Assembly: GCA_037176705.1 (NCBI GenBank)
Contig: CM073895.1
Coordinates: 5,232,551-5,296,550, forward strand
Direction of reading: 5' to 3'
Origin: Molossus alvarezi
Lineage: Eukaryota; Chordata; Mammalia; Chiroptera; Molossidae
Length of the DNA stretch: 64,000 nucleotides
Shown one piece after another: positions 11,700 to 24,149 of the stretch. The position numbers and the translations under genes were made by a program. The notes under the pieces were generated by a model that had not been told where the DNA came from, did no database searches, and saw only the letters and a list, made by a program, of their open reading frames with translations. Within the stretch, counting starts at the first letter, position 1; every line of letters begins with the position of its first letter.

Positions 11700-12185
11700 C
11701 CCTGGCCGTCCTCTGCCAACACCATGGTCTCCTAGGCGTGTGGCCCTACCTGTGCCCTTGGGGTGGCCGGTGGGAGGGCTTTGGCAAAGGGTAGACACCA
11801 CATCAGAAGCCCACTGCCCTCTGAGTCGTGTGACCCAGGCAAGGCCCTGAGCAGAACATAAGGAGGTGCCCCCGTTGGTCTAGGAGAAGAGTAGCCAGGT
11901 GTCAGTGGAGCATAGGACGGACCACCCCCCTGGTCCTGGAGCAAGATCCCATTCAGGCCCTGACCCCCAGCCCCCTCCAGCCAGGCTCAGCTGACAGGGG
12001 CCTCTGTGGGGCCCTCACAGGGAACTGCAGAGGTGTGCCGGAGGTCAAAGGCCACCACCTGCAGAGGACTGGTGGGGAAGGCCTGAGGCCCAGCGGCTGC
12101 CGCCCAGGACGTGACGGGGCCAGGACAGGGCTCCTTTCAGATGGGACATGGACGCCAGCAGGCACAGAGCCCACACAGCAGAGAC
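11700..12185. other. GC-rich intron, nothing recognised
   Basis: No repeat family or gene recognised. Confidence 0.55.
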
Positions 12186-12189
12186 TCAG

Positions 12190-12500
12190 ATGAATTCTCT
12201 GGCTGCCATGCTCTCTCGTAGCTCAGCATGGTGAAAAGTGGCCTGCGTCTGTGGCTGATAAATAGCCAGAAACTTGCTGCATCTGCTTTCATTTGCTGTT
12301 CTTGAACAACTACGCCAGCATGCTTACACGCAGAGGCTGAGATTTTAAGCAGCCAAAAGAACTTCCCAACTGAGCCCGCCAGGGACTCGTTTGAATGTTC
12401 TTTGGTGCATCGAAAAACAACCAGATATGCTCTACGAAGGAGCTCGGAAGAGAGCGCTTCATGTTAATGGAACGAATATTCATTCTCTCCTCTCCTGGGG
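12190..12500. promoter_or_regulatory. AT-richer island, possible conserved noncoding element
   Basis: Non-repetitive, with phrases such as gctgataaatagccagaaac, cagcatgcttacacgcag and atgttaatggaacgaatatt. It contrasts in composition with both sides. Conservation is not tested. Confidence 0.35.
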
Positions 12501-12954
12501 ATGGGGATGTGGGAAGATGGTTCCCACCAGCCGCCTCAAACCCCAGGAGAGACGGTCCTGCCAGCCACTCTGAGCTGAAGAGCCACAGCTGGTGGGAGAG
12601 GACAGTGCCCAGACCGGACAGCGCCCAACGCGATTCCAGGCGTTGAGCTTGAAAAGGACAATGTCTAGACTAGGAGCCATCCGGAGGAGGTTGATCCGGA
12701 TGAGAAGGGTGGTTTTCAGGATGCTGGGGGGAGAACTTGGGGGTGCTGAGCTGCAGAAGCCTTAGAGGTTGTTTCCATTCCTCTAGTCTAGCCCTCGGGT
12801 AGCAATGCAGTTCTGGCTGCATGTCTGTCTCAGCACCAGGAGAGTAAGCTCCTTGAGGCAGAGGCTGTGTTTTTCAGTACTCAGGGTGGTATCGGCATTT
12901 AACAAGTCCTCAATCCAAGTTAGGAGGAAAGGCGGAAGGGAGGAAGGGAGGGAT

Positions 12955-13145
12955 TAGATGGATGGATGGATGGGTGGGTGGATGGGTGGATGGATGTATG
13001 GATGGATGGGTGGATGGATGTATGGATGGATGGGTGGATGGATGGATGGATGGATGGATGGATGGATGGATGGATGGATGAATAGATGGGTGGATGGGTG
13101 GGTGGGTGGGTGGATGGATGGATGGGTGGATCAATGGATGGATGA
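12955..13145. repeat. (ATGG/GTGG)n tetranucleotide repeat
   Basis: About 190 bases of atgg with gtgg and tatgg variants. Open frames through it (Met-Asp-Gly-Trp forward, Ile-His-Pro-Ser reverse) are artefacts of the repeat. Confidence 0.97.
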
Positions 13146-13149
13146 AGGA

Positions 13150-13965
13150 GTGATGTAAATCTGTCTTCCAATATTTAAAGGATTAACACATCTGAAAAGT
13201 AGACTCCTCTTTTCTATGGACCCAGAAGGAAAAATCATGGTGGATTCTCTAGGGTAGATTTGGCCTCAGGTTAAAAAAAGAACTTTGTAGCGACTCAACT
13301 TGCTTTTGGCGGAATCGATGGTGTGGAGGGGAGCAAGCCCCGTCCCGGGAAGTGTTGAAGAGCGGACTTGTGGCAGGTAGTAAACATGTCCCTGTGCCGG
13401 TGGGACTGGATGACCTCCGAGGGCCTTTCCGGCGCTGAGCCCATGTCCTCAGGGGGTCGGAGCTGATTGGGTCAGGCCTTGGCCCCTGCAGGGTGCCCAT
13501 GCTCTGCCTCTGCTGGCCTGGCCCGGGGGCACTCTGTCCTGGCCGCAGCCCTGGCGCACCTGTCCCTCCGCCCTCACACCAGCAGCACCTCGGATGCCGC
13601 ACCTGGTGTCCCCGCAGCATGCCTGGTTGAAGGTGATCTGCAGAGAGAACGGAAAGCATGTGACAGGCAGGCTGTGCTGGCCCTGACAGAGATGAGGGGA
13701 TGGTAGACAGAGCAGAGGTGGAAGGGGCTGCCGGAGAGCCCCCGTAGGGGTGAGATGAACAGAGCCAGGCAGAGCCTCCTGGACCTGGCTGCTGGGCCTC
13801 TCAGGGCCCCGCCCTCTTCCCGGAGCAGGGCTGTCTGAGAGCCGGGCCTGAAGGACCAACCAGAAGGCCTGGGAGAGGGCTGGGGAGGCAGGGGGGAGGG
13901 GTGCCAGGAGAAGCTGGGCAGGAAGGGAGCCCCCCACCCTCCCAGCAGGATCACTTTTGGCCTGT
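13150..13965. other. Intron, nothing recognised
   Basis: No repeat family or gene recognised. Confidence 0.5.
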
Positions 13966-13969
13966 GTCA

Positions 13970-14110
13970 TCCCCTCGGCATCTCTTTCTCTTTAGAAAAA
14001 TCTAATTACTTGTACTTTCCACTCTACTCATCAATTTAATCTGAGCTCAAGGGTGCGGCCGAGGTTCACCTTGTTTTGCTTAAATAATGCAGATGGTGAG
14101 GCTATTGACG
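13970..14110. promoter_or_regulatory. AT-richer island, possible conserved noncoding element
   Basis: Contains aaaaatctaattacttgtac and catcaatttaatctgagctc, with TAATTA-type homeodomain cores, in a GC-rich setting. No repeat signature is seen. Confidence 0.3.
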
Positions 14111-14756
14111 ACCTGTCATCTCCTTGAAAGTGGCTTGGACACGGCCACACAGGTCCAGCCAGGTGAACGGGAGGTCCCCAGGAAGAGGCCAGGCCCTTGG
14201 CCTGCTCCAAGGTGGACAGAGCGGAGCTGGAGGTGTCCGTGGCTTTGCCAGAAGGACATTCTACTGGGGAATCCTAAGGGCAGGGACAAGCAGGAGCCAC
14301 TTGACCAAGAAGCCTGCGTTTGGGGTTGTGGAGGAGGCTCCCCGCCAGAGGGTATCTGCGCCCCCCCAGCCCTGCCCACCTGGACCCCACAGAAGAGGGT
14401 TTGTCGTGAGTCTGCAGCTCTTCTCTGAGCCCGGGTCGAATGCTTCTTTAATGTTTAAAAATTCCCAGCAGCACTACAGGCGCCCTGCTGCTGGGTCACC
14501 CCATCGGCTGGTCTGTCATCAGACATCATGTTTACCCGTCAGACACTGTTTCCCTGACACTCAACACTCAAAATAATGATCTCTTCGGAGCACCGCCATG
14601 AATGATTCATGAGGCTCCGCTCAACTTGGGGTGTTTAGAGCAAATCAAAGCCCCTCGGCTGGGAGCTAGAGTCCGGCGGCAGGAAGGGCACCCCGGCCCT
14701 GGCCTTCCTACCCCTCAGGGACGCTCAGGGCCCAGGGACCCCTTGGGGCTCCTCTC

Positions 14757-14783
14757 CCCCAGCCCCAGCCCCAGCCCCAGCCC
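14757..14783. repeat. (CCCCAG)n short repeat
   Basis: Four to five copies of ccccag. Confidence 0.85.
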
Positions 14784-14854
14784 GGTTCCAGGAGCGGGGT
14801 CTGGGGTCCGGCCACTGCCGCCCTGTGTCCCAGTGACCTTGCTGAGAAGGCCGG

Positions 14855-14985
14855 AGCTCAAGCCCCACTGTCCCACTGGGTCACCACCATCAACTGGGCT
14901 GTGTGACCTTGAGCAGGTCACCTGGCTTTCCCCAGCTTCCCTCTCCTGTCTGTGAAGCCAGGTGGGGCTGGCGCTCCTGGGGATG
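14855..14985 (+). mobile_element. MIR SINE fragment
   Basis: Contains gggctgtgtgaccttgagca followed by ggtcacctggctttcc and ctcctgtctgtgaag, the forward MIR core. Confidence 0.7.
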
Positions 14986-15239
14986 CAGTTCCTGGCACGT
15001 GGGAGCAGTCAAAATGTGGGAGCTGTCGTCGCTCACTGCTGTTACCCACTGTCCCAGCCTTTCTGTCCCCGCCTGTAAAGCGAGAGGGCTGCACCCGGGG
15101 GTCCTGCAGCTCCTCATCCGAAGTGGCACATTCCCTGCCCCTCCCGCGTGCCAGTGAGTCAGGTCAGGGCGGAGCAGCCTGACCTGGGAGCAGGTTCTGG
15201 GAACGTTTCTCTACAGAAGCACAGCCCAGCAAGGGATCC

Positions 15240-15303
15240 TGTGTGCACACTCACACACGTGCACACACACATGCACACACACATGCACACATACACACAC
15301 ACA
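15240..15303. repeat. (AC)n-type microsatellite with ATGCAC units
   Basis: Alternating cacacacatgcacacac units; purine-pyrimidine alternation could adopt Z-DNA. Confidence 0.9.
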
Positions 15304-15304
15304 G

Positions 15305-17525
15305 AGCAGCCACAGACGAACACAGGGACTTCTCAAACACTCACATAGCTCATTCTGTGCACAGAGACCTTGAGGCAGGCTCCAGGGAGGACATGGCTTA
15401 TCCAGGTCCTCCTCCCTCCCTGGCCTGTCCCTGTCCCTACCCGTCGCACCACCAGCTCCCCCCAAGCAGGGCAGGGCCTTCCTTGGCCCCACAGGCACGC
15501 CCCAGATGAAAGGAATTTGCGGGCGTGTACTGGGACTGGGGACACAATGGTGAACAAGGCGGACTTGGTCCAAGCAGTCGTGGGCTCCCACCTGGACTTC
15601 ATTTCTCCCGTGGAATCAGGCAGGAGACCGGGGGTGGGGAGACCCGAACACCTCCAACAGTCTGATTTTTGCCCTTCAAAGTGATGGGCGCCCTCCCAGA
15701 GAGCCTGGTGGGGGGGCAGGGGGCAGGGCTCAGACATGGCCCTGACCCCAAGGAGGGGAGGGCGCTGGAACCGCAGGCCCCATGCAGACCAGCCTGGCCT
15801 CTGTCCCTCTCTCCTGGAGCTCGGTTCAGCCCCAGGCTCGGAAGCCTAGAGTTCTCATTTTCTCCTAAATGACCTGCGTACAGAAGCCATACACGTAACC
15901 CTGGTCCCAGGGCTGACCCAGGTGCCCAGGGGAAGGGGAAGGTATCCCCCAGCCCAGGGTCCGAGCCTGACCAAGGTGCGTGTGTGAGCCGGAGGCTGCT
16001 GTGCCTGACGCTGGGCCGTGACAGGTAGCCCCAGGGTAGCCGACCTCGGTTGGGCCCAGTTCGCTAACGAGACTGTGACAAGCTGCCTGTAGCCGAAGGC
16101 TCGTTCCGGCCTCACCTGTCAGGGGCCTCTCCCCCTCCACACCTGTGCGCCGGGCTGAGGGACTGCTGCTCCGCCTCCCACTGCCCCCCCCTCCGCCCCT
16201 GCCCACTGGCCGCCGTGCCAGGGCCCTGGAGGTGCTCGCCGCTCTGGGCCCTGCCAAGCCCTGTCTGGGCCTGGGCCGCTGCTGGCCCCACCTGCGCCGA
16301 GGTCACCGCGGGCAAGTGGAAGGCTGCCTGCCTTGCGTAGCCACCCTGACGTTTTGGGGGACTCGGGAGAGCCAGCACGTGGAGGGCTGGAGCCATCCCG
16401 AGGGGCCCGAGGGGACATGACTGCCCTTCGCAGGTTGACAGGGCATCTCAGGCCAAGGTTCGGGCAGAGTGGAAGTGATTCTGGGGCCTGCGAAAGCAGA
16501 GCACCACGGGCCGGCACCCCTGCCTCCAGGAATACCTACTCGCCGGGAACCCGCACCTCTGCGCGGCCTCGCCACAGCTGAGGGGCCTGTTCCCTGTTAG
16601 CCCTTCACGCACCAGTCTTATCTCCCGCTCCGACTGTGTGTTTCCTGAACACAGGGCGCTGTCTAACACACCTTTACGTCCGTCCCCCACCCATGGCATC
16701 GGCGGGTCCCCAGCCAGATTCATGACCACAGATGAGTGGGCCCAGGAGAGAGGGAGGGAGAATGTGAGGCTGGTGTCGCACGGTGGGCCGTTCCCCTTGG
16801 AGTAAGAACGGAGCCGCGGAGGCCCTGCCGCAGCCCTGCCGGTCGGGTCGTCTGCTCGTGGGTCCGGGACCTACCATGTGCCTGGGGCGGGGCGGGGCTG
16901 CACAGCAGGGAGGGAGGGGTCCTGAGTGGTGGTGCAGGTTGGTCCCAGAGCACCCAGGAGGGGCCCCAGCCCCGCCAGCGGTGACTCCTGGGGGCAGCAA
17001 AGCCAGACCTGAGGTTTGGAGAACTGGCTGAGGTTGGGCCAGGCCGCGAGGGAGGGGATGCACGAGGCCCCGGAGCGGCACCTGTTCCCTTCTGGACCCG
17101 CGGAAGCATGTATGGTCCTTTGCCCACGGGAGGTGGTGACAAATTGGGGACAAGCTCCGAGCGGGGGATGGGAGCTCCGCACGGAAAGCGTGTGATTAAG
17201 GGCCCCCGGCCGGAGGAGAGCGTCCGCGGCAGGGGGCAGGCGGGACTCGGGTGGGCGGGCAGAGAAGGATTGAGCAGGAGATATGACCCTGCGTGCAGAA
17301 GGCCGAGGCGGTCCAGGCTGCCTCCAGGACTGGAGGGGATGAGTTGGGGGTCGAAGCTGTATGAGGGGCTCCTTTCGGCCCCCCTGCCCTTCCAGAGGGC
17401 CCTGGGGGCTCCTGCACGTCCCCTGACGCCCTCCCCGTTCACAGCTGACGTGGCACGTCCGGTGGCCGCCTGCGCCGTCTATCTGTGCCTATCTCCCCTG
17501 CTCGGCCAGGCCCTAGAGACAAACA
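15305..17525. other. GC-rich intron without recognised features
   Basis: A phrase at 15525-15570 (gtactgggactggggac, aatggtgaacaaggcggac) resembles a reverse L2 3' end but is too short to delimit. Otherwise nothing is recognised. Confidence 0.5.
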
Positions 17526-17529
17526 GGGA

Positions 17530-17830
17530 GACAGAAAAAGGAGGAAAAAATGAAGATTCATTGATGCCAGAACCGACTCTATTCTGGAAAATTGAAATAT
17601 TTTGTACATAATGACAATTGAGTCACTGCGCGGCCTTCCCAGAATAACTTCCCAGATATATGACAGCGCAGCAGCCGCCCCACCGGCGCTGACACTGAAA
17701 GCTCCCCAAAGCCACCACTAAAAAATGCCTCCCTTGTTATTAGCATTCCTCACTTGGAGATGTTTACGGCTCGTCACCGTTATCAACAGTAACAAATTTC
17801 AAGAACCTATAAACGACACCGCCCCCAGAC
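17530..17830. promoter_or_regulatory. Possible conserved noncoding element
   Basis: AT-rich, non-repetitive sequence: aaattgaaatattttgtaca, then acccactaaaaaatgc-like MEF2-type and gcattcctcac (TEAD-type) phrases, and gttatcaacagtaacaaatt. It stands out from GC-rich neighbours on both sides. The enhancer reading is a guess until aligned. Confidence 0.4.
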
Positions 17831-18479
17831 AGAGCCTGGAACAATCCACCACCGGCCTGCCCGGCCCCGGCGAGACCGTGAACATCAAATCAAAGTTATC
17901 TGATGGGCTGCAGTGCCACCCCAAGTCCGACATGCTGCTCACTCACCTTGAACCCTGGAAGCCCTGGGCCCAGCTGCTCCGTCTTGGCCATCAACAACTA
18001 CCGTCTGCTGGGGGGAGACCGCAGGGCCTCTTCCGTTTAGGACCAGGGCTCTGAGCCAGGGCAGGTGTTACATTTCCCGACGGCTGCTGTGTCTCCGCTG
18101 CGTAGCCCCACTCTGCACATCTGCAGTCAGACCCTCTCCCTCGCTCATTCATTCGTCTGTGCAGCAACATGTTTGCTGAAGCGGTTGCAACGCCGCACGA
18201 GTGGCCACGCCGTGCACAGAGCGTGGTCCACTGGCTTCCCGTCCGAACGGCGTGAGCCGTGCCAGGCCCAGGGGCAGCCTCGGGACCTGGAAGTGCTCTG
18301 GTTTCTGCTCCAGGGGCCGCCCTCAGGAGGCAGAGAGCCTGGCCGATCACAGGAAGGGCCAAGCAGGCCTCCTGCCCACCCGTCTTCCCGATGGCTCATG
18401 GTAAAAACTATCCTCGGAGACCAGTGGGAGGGATGGCGTGGTGACGGGGGCTCGGGCTTCGGAGCAGGCTGCCCGAGTG

Positions 18480-18570
18480 TGGATGAAGCCATAACTCTGA
18501 CCAGCTGTAATCTCCCAAACGTCCGCTTTCTCAGCTGTAAAATGGGATTAAAACGTTCTCAGGAGTAAGA
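18480..18570 (+). mobile_element. MIR SINE fragment
   Basis: Contains tttctcagctgtaaaatggg after a degraded upstream part, the forward MIR core. Confidence 0.6.
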
Positions 18571-18844
18571 CCAGGTGCAAGAACGCATGTCGGGGTACAG
18601 CACCCTTCTTGACACAAAATGGGTGGTGACTAGATGGAGATGATTGCTGATTTCAGGGACTAATTTACCCCCCTTGCTTTGGGCTTTCATCCTCCTAAAA
18701 AGGCAGACGTCCCTGTGAGGGCTTCACCCAGCACCTCTGTTTGGAGAACCCGTGTTGGATGGGCAAAGCGGTGACGGTCACTTCGGGAGTGTGGGAAGCA
18801 CAGGGGAGGAGGCAGCCAGCTCAGAGGGGCTGACGTGGCCACTC

Positions 18845-19065
18845 TCTGGCCTTGGCCACCATGGCGTGACCTTGAGCAGGTCACATGCCCTCAGCCTCGG
18901 TTTCTCCACTCGCCAGGCAGGCCTGCCATCCGTACCCAGCACCCACCCCAGCTATTTGCGGAGCGTTTTGAACAAGATTGCTGCGGAAATCTAATGAGAT
19001 CCGGCGTGTGAGAGGGCTTTGAAAACACCCAGTGTTTTGTAAATGTAAGATATTATTATTCCCAC
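18845..19065 (+). mobile_element. MIR SINE, long copy
   Basis: Forward MIR order: gcgtgaccttgagcaggtca, ctcagcctcggtttctccac, then the 3' part atctaatgagatccggcg, gagggctttgaaaac and tgtaagatattattattcc. Confidence 0.8.
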
Positions 19066-19400
19066 TCACCACCCTTTTAAAAGGATGTTTTCCCTCAATT
19101 CAGCCAAATTTAACTTGGATAATGAAGAACCCAGCCTGGGCATCCCCAGCTATAATGTCCCCACTTCTTTGTGCCTCTGAATATTAAAACACAAAGGCTC
19201 CCATTGCCAAGAGGAGCCAACACCCCCGCCCGTTGGCGGCTCGGCTGCGAGCAGACTTCAAAGCGATGTTTCCAGTGGGGCGTTCTGTTTATATAAACCT
19301 TGAGAGCACTCGAGTGTGAGCAGAACTTTGAAATTAAAATCGCTCCTTTTCTTCCCTACACATCTCTGTTATGGAGCCTGTGTCTCGAGGTGGTAGGAAG
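19065..19400. promoter_or_regulatory. Possible conserved noncoding element
   Basis: AT-richer non-repeat sequence after the MIR (aatttaacttggataatgaa, ctgaatattaaaacacaaag, tttatataaaccttgagag). No repeat family recognised. Confidence 0.35.
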
Positions 19401-22400
19401 TTAGAAATCACTTGGGGTTTACTTTTATGATGTCAGAAAAGCTAAGGGATGAGGCAGGGAGGCCAAGGCCAAGCCTGTGGAAATGCGAGCCGCTGGGGGC
19501 GCTGTCCGTGGTGCTGAAAAGGCCAGCCGGTCTGGGCCTGCAACTCCAGGGCATTCAGGTGAGCTGTCCTTCTCCGGCGATGCGCTCCTAGTGCTCCCTA
19601 GAATCCTGGAGGAAGGGGGGGGCGCTGGGGAGGCCAAGTCCCCTGAGCTGGTGGCGATGGGGCACCAGTGGGCGGAGAAGCATGAAGAGGAGGGACGACG
19701 GGGCTGCCAGAGTGAGAGGCAGGTGAGAGCAGAAGCCGGAGGAGCTACAAAATAAAGTAATAAAGTAGAGAGATATACCCGGTGACAACGGGGAGATAAA
19801 TGGAGCGAGTTATACGAAGGGCTCATTTTTGTGCAAATATTTGGGGCTCTATAAAAGAAGGCTGTTTATTATAAATCTGTCTCCCGAACAAGTCTCGCCG
19901 GCCCCCAGGTGTCACCTGCAGCGAGGTTTTCCTTCTCAGACAGGGAGGGTTGAGCTCTCGGGGTGGAGGGAGCCCACAGATGGTGCTCTCTCTGTTTTAT
20001 AAATAGGCCTTCCCCAGGGACTGTGGCTGCAGAGCCCAGAGGAGGAGCCAGGCATGAGGCCAAGGCCTCCTCTGGGCTTGGCTGCGGGCTGCCGTAGTGG
20101 CCATGACCTCCGCCTTCAGCCAAGGGGCAGCTGGGGCTGAGCAGTGACCTCTACTCTGGGTGACTGAGATACATGGGTCATGAAAGGCCTGTTCTTTGGT
20201 GAGGTGTCTCTCGGTCTGTCTTTAACCATCAGGAAGGTGCATTTGCCAGGCCCTCCCCACCTCCAAGGGGGAGAGACAACAAAGCTCAGACTTGCAGATA
20301 CAAAGAGGCAGGTGAGCAGGAAGAAAACCACAGGGGCTTGTTATCCCTCTTTGCAGACTTCTGAGCGTGTAGACACCCCCTTGCCCGAAGTGGCTCAAGA
20401 CAACACTTCCTGGAGCTAAGGAAAAGGGCAGGAAGACCTTGTGAGCTTGGGGACATTTCCAGAAAGACCTGAGTGCGCTCTCCCCCATTCTTGGGTCAGC
20501 ATATCAACAGAGCAAATAAGGCCTCAAGGCTGCCCAGTACTCACATCTTGGAGTGACACCTTTCGCTGCTTATTAGACACTTGGACACCCAGGAGAAGCC
20601 ACAGAGTTGGTGAATGTCCCACTGGTAGGATTCACCCTGAAGACACTGGCAGCACACACACACACACACAAGGTTGAAGGTATTAAGTCCAGAGGACCAG
20701 GACCCGGTTCCTCAGAGACTTTGCTCTCAGGTCCAAGTCCTCCACCCCGAGACAGTCTAACAAAGGCAGGGTCAAGACTGTCACCATTCCTACGTCCAGC
20801 GTTGGAGACCGGCTGATCAGAGCAAAATGAGATTGGGTGCAAGTGCTAGCACCTCCTACAGGACACCGAGCAGAAGTAGTTCATAGCCGCTCTGCACCTG
20901 TCCCCTCTGCTCTCAAGTGGGGCTGATGGGAATAACAGTGACTGATAAGGTTCTTGGGAAGGGTTGGTGCAGAAAGACAGCTCAGGGCCTGGCTCAGATA
21001 AGCTCTTGTTGGCATTGACCAAGCAGGAACTCAGCAGTGCCCCATGCACAGAGTAGGTGATCCTGAATTGTTCAGATGGACTTGAGTTGGCTCCCTTGGT
21101 AGCTGGGCATTGCTCCAACCTGGCCGTCGTCTCTCTTGTCCCCCATGGCCAGCTCAGCTCACCTTGATCACACCAGACCGTGTAGTTAGCACCTCATCCG
21201 TCTGCCCGACCTGGACCCTGCGGACAGGGACTCTCCCAGCTCCACACCTCCAGTACCTGGCACGCAGTAAGTCAGGAACGTGTCAGATGAGGCCCCAATG
21301 GAACGATGGCCTCTCAACCCAGTTGGCTGTACGGCCAGTATCCAGCCTGAGCTTATCCCTCCCGGAGAGGACCGTTTTTGGGGAGGGGGCAGCTCTCTTC
21401 TCCCAGTTCCATGGCCCCTGTCATCTCGCTTCGTGTGCATCTTGAGACTTGTGACTCTGAGCCCTCAGCAGTGACCCTGCTTTCTCCCCGGCCAGGGGCC
21501 CAGCCCCGAGGACCAACGTATACCGTTCACGTCTCCCTCGTTTTCTTGGCTTTGGTTGGAAATCGAGCTTCTCGGGGTTGATCCCAGTTGGCTCCAGTGG
21601 TGGTTGACAACGCCTTCCTAATTTACTGCCTTTTGATGACTGTACAAAAAGGCCACGCGCCAGGGAGCGCCATCGGACAGGAAGGTGCGTCCCCTCTCCT
21701 CGTCAGCTCAAGCTGAGCGCTGTAAATGAGCGGGCAACCCCGTGGCTTAGGTTTACCCCCACGGCACCAGCCTCTTCTCCCATTATGAGAGTGAGACCAC
21801 CGAAATTCTTCCTGTTCCTGTGACACTGAGTTGGGTTCGCTCCGCCCAACGGCAGAAGCCCATTCAAAAGCCGTCGTGGTACTTGGGTTTGGATTTCGAG
21901 CCGTCGTCTCTTCCAGAAAGGCTGTTTTCATTTTCTCGTGTCCTGATCCTAGATTGGATGTGGAGAGACAGCAGGAATTTATTCAAATTGGGTCAGGAAT
22001 TTGCATCTCAGACGAAGGCAGGTGGTGGCTTTAAGGCAGCAGCCTGCAGGGGGCAACTGCGTACAGAGTCCGTGATGCCAGGACAAGAAGAGTCCGAGGG
22101 AGGGGCCGGCTGGCGCGTCTGCTCAGAGGCTCAGCCATGCCACTGGGACCCAGGTTCTCTCCAGGTCTTCCCTCTGCCGGCTTTAACGGTGGCTGGGCGC
22201 ATGGTGACTGCGGCCGTCCAGGCTCAGGTGTGCACACGGCTGCGTGGTGAGGAGGGAGAGATGCTCAGTCCGGCAGCTCCTGGCGGTGAGGAACACTCTC
22301 TTCCCAGTCCTCACACTTCTCCTACCTCCTCAGCCCGGGCTGGGTCATACACCCGTTGCTGAACAGTCCCCACTGAGGGCGATGGGACCACTTGGCCAGG

Positions 22401-22410
22401 CGGCCCATCC
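19400..22410. other. Intron with few recognised features
   Basis: Apart from an (AC)n at 20652-20670 and a vague MIR-like stretch near 20880-21080 (ggggctgatgggaataacag), no element is recognised. Confidence 0.5.
20652..20670. repeat. (AC)n microsatellite
   Basis: Nineteen bases of alternating C and A. Confidence 0.9.
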
Positions 22411-22430
22411 CCCCCCACACACACACACAC
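22411..22430. repeat. C-run plus (AC)n
   Basis: A short C-run followed by alternating AC; similar in layout to the one at 5281. Confidence 0.85.
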
Positions 22431-22742
22431 TCTTCGCTCCCCTCCCCCGGCTCTTGGCTCCGTGGGGGAGGGTGGTTTGGGATGGGGAAGAAAAGTTGCA
22501 TGCGTGACCCAGCGGCATTCACCATAAACCATGAAGCGCTCTTATTAAATGACGAACATAGAGAAATGTATGTGTAAGAAGCCCAAAGCGACGAGAAAGC
22601 AAACCCCAGGATAGACCAGAAGTAGACCCGGCACTTTTAAGTTTCCTCTAAGGACTGTCTGACCCTCCCCCATCCCTTTTGGAGTCTTGAAAGTTGAACA
22701 ACATGGTAGAGAGTCCAAGGGACCCGGGGTCATTGTGGAGCC

Positions 22743-22915
22743 CAGGGGTGCTCAGCCAGGGCTGGTTTAGCTCCCTAGGGGGCATTCGGCAGTGTCTGGA
22801 GACACCGTTGGTTGTCACCATTCTGAGAAGCTGCTGGCACTGAGCCCTCGAGGCCAGGGATGCTTCTAGTAGCCCACGATGCCCAGGGCAGCCCTCCAGC
22901 ACAAATAATCAGCAG
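22743..22915 (+). mobile_element. hAT-type non-autonomous DNA transposon fossil (3' end missing)
   Basis: Starts caggggtgctcagccaggg (a decayed CAGGGGTTCTCAACC end) and continues agtgtctggagacaccgttg, ggttgtcaccattctgag, ggccagggatgcttc and gcccagggcagccctccagc in the consensus order. The right terminal repeat is not found. Confidence 0.75.
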
Positions 22916-23026
22916 AGCGCGGTCACGGTGGAGAAGATGGTGGGACACTGGGAACTTGTCGGGGCTGTGGATCCCAGAAGGTGGTTTGCAGACTCTTAGT
23001 AGCTTTTGCTTTTCTCCGGGTCCAGA

Positions 23027-23066
23027 CGGGATCTTCTGCCTCCAAACGGGATCTTCTGCCTCCAAA
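23027..23066. repeat. Perfect 20-base tandem duplication
   Basis: Two identical adjacent copies of cgggatcttctgcctccaaa. Probably a recent replication-slip duplication. Confidence 0.95.
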
Positions 23067-23383
23067 CCACGAGGGTAACAGTCTCCACCTCCCAGCCATA
23101 GTGCTTCTCAATAGCCGATGGTCGGTAGATGGACCCAGAGTCCAGCCTGCACACACAGACCCCCTGCCTCCCTTCCTGGGAAGCTTCAAGTGTGGGGCAG
23201 AGGGTGAGACAGGGGACATTTGACAAGCTGGTGATGTTACCAGACTAAAGGGCTCCACTGGCCTGCGAGCACCAAAGCCCAATGAGACACAAGCAGGAGC
23301 TTGAAGGGAAGAAAGGGGTTGTTAGTTGAGGAAGTGGTGCCATGGCCACTCACAGGAAGCTAGTGATTTAACACCTGGCGTTG

Positions 23384-23587
23384 AGCCCGACAGTGTGGCT
23401 CAGTGACTGAGCGTCGACCCTGCACCAAGAGGTCACTGGTTCGATTCCCGGTCAGGGCACATGCCCAGGTTGTGGGCCCGATCCCCAGTGGGGGGCATGC
23501 AGGAGGCGGCCAGTCGATGTTCTCTCTCATCAGTGTTTCTCTCTCTCCTTCCTCTCTCTCTAAAATCAATAAAGAAAAAAAATTTTA
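23384..23587 (+). mobile_element. Ves SINE, short-tail subtype
   Basis: Head gcccgacagtgtggctcagt and B box ggttcgattcc, a middle with gatccccagtggggggcatg, then a tail with ctctctaaaatcaataaaga and poly(A). This tail differs from the aatatcctcaggtgagg subtype found elsewhere in the window. Confidence 0.92.
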
Positions 23588-24149
23588 AACCCTGGCTTTG
23601 AGGGGATGGGTTACGTAGGGGAAATCATTCGTCATGGTGACTTAGGGAGTTGGGGTCCTGGTCTCTACTGATTGGTCTGTGCTAGGGTAGGGGAGTGGAT
23701 CATTGCATCTGGTCCTGATGCCAGCCCTGGCGTTGTTTTGTCTGGTTTCAGAGGCTTGGGTCAGTGGGATGTTCTGTTTTCCTGTGTCCGGAGCTAAGAC
23801 ACAACTGAGGCCTCGATGTCATCGTCCTCTGTGGTCACTAAAGCCAAGACTTTGTTCCTCAGATTGTTGGGTGTTGACGAGAACACGCTGTCCTGGGGGC
23901 TTAATGATTGAGGGGGTGGACGCGCAAGGCAGAGGGAAGTGGGCGAGTCGGGGTGCTGGGTGAGACCAGTTGGAATCAGAGGGGTTTTTTAAAAAAGGAG
24001 AAAAGATCAGGTTAAAGAAAACGGGGTTTCTGCACAGTTACCAGGGAGTTAAGGACACCCAAACTCCGCAAAGCAATTTCAGGCATATTGGAATAAAGAC
24101 TCAACGTTCAGCCAGAATAGCTCAAGTTTTTAAAACATGGTGTGTTCTT

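Noticed and set aside
16100..16320. CpG-island promoter
   Set aside because: GC-rich but no first exon, initiator context or bidirectional arrangement is visible; similar patches occur throughout the intron.
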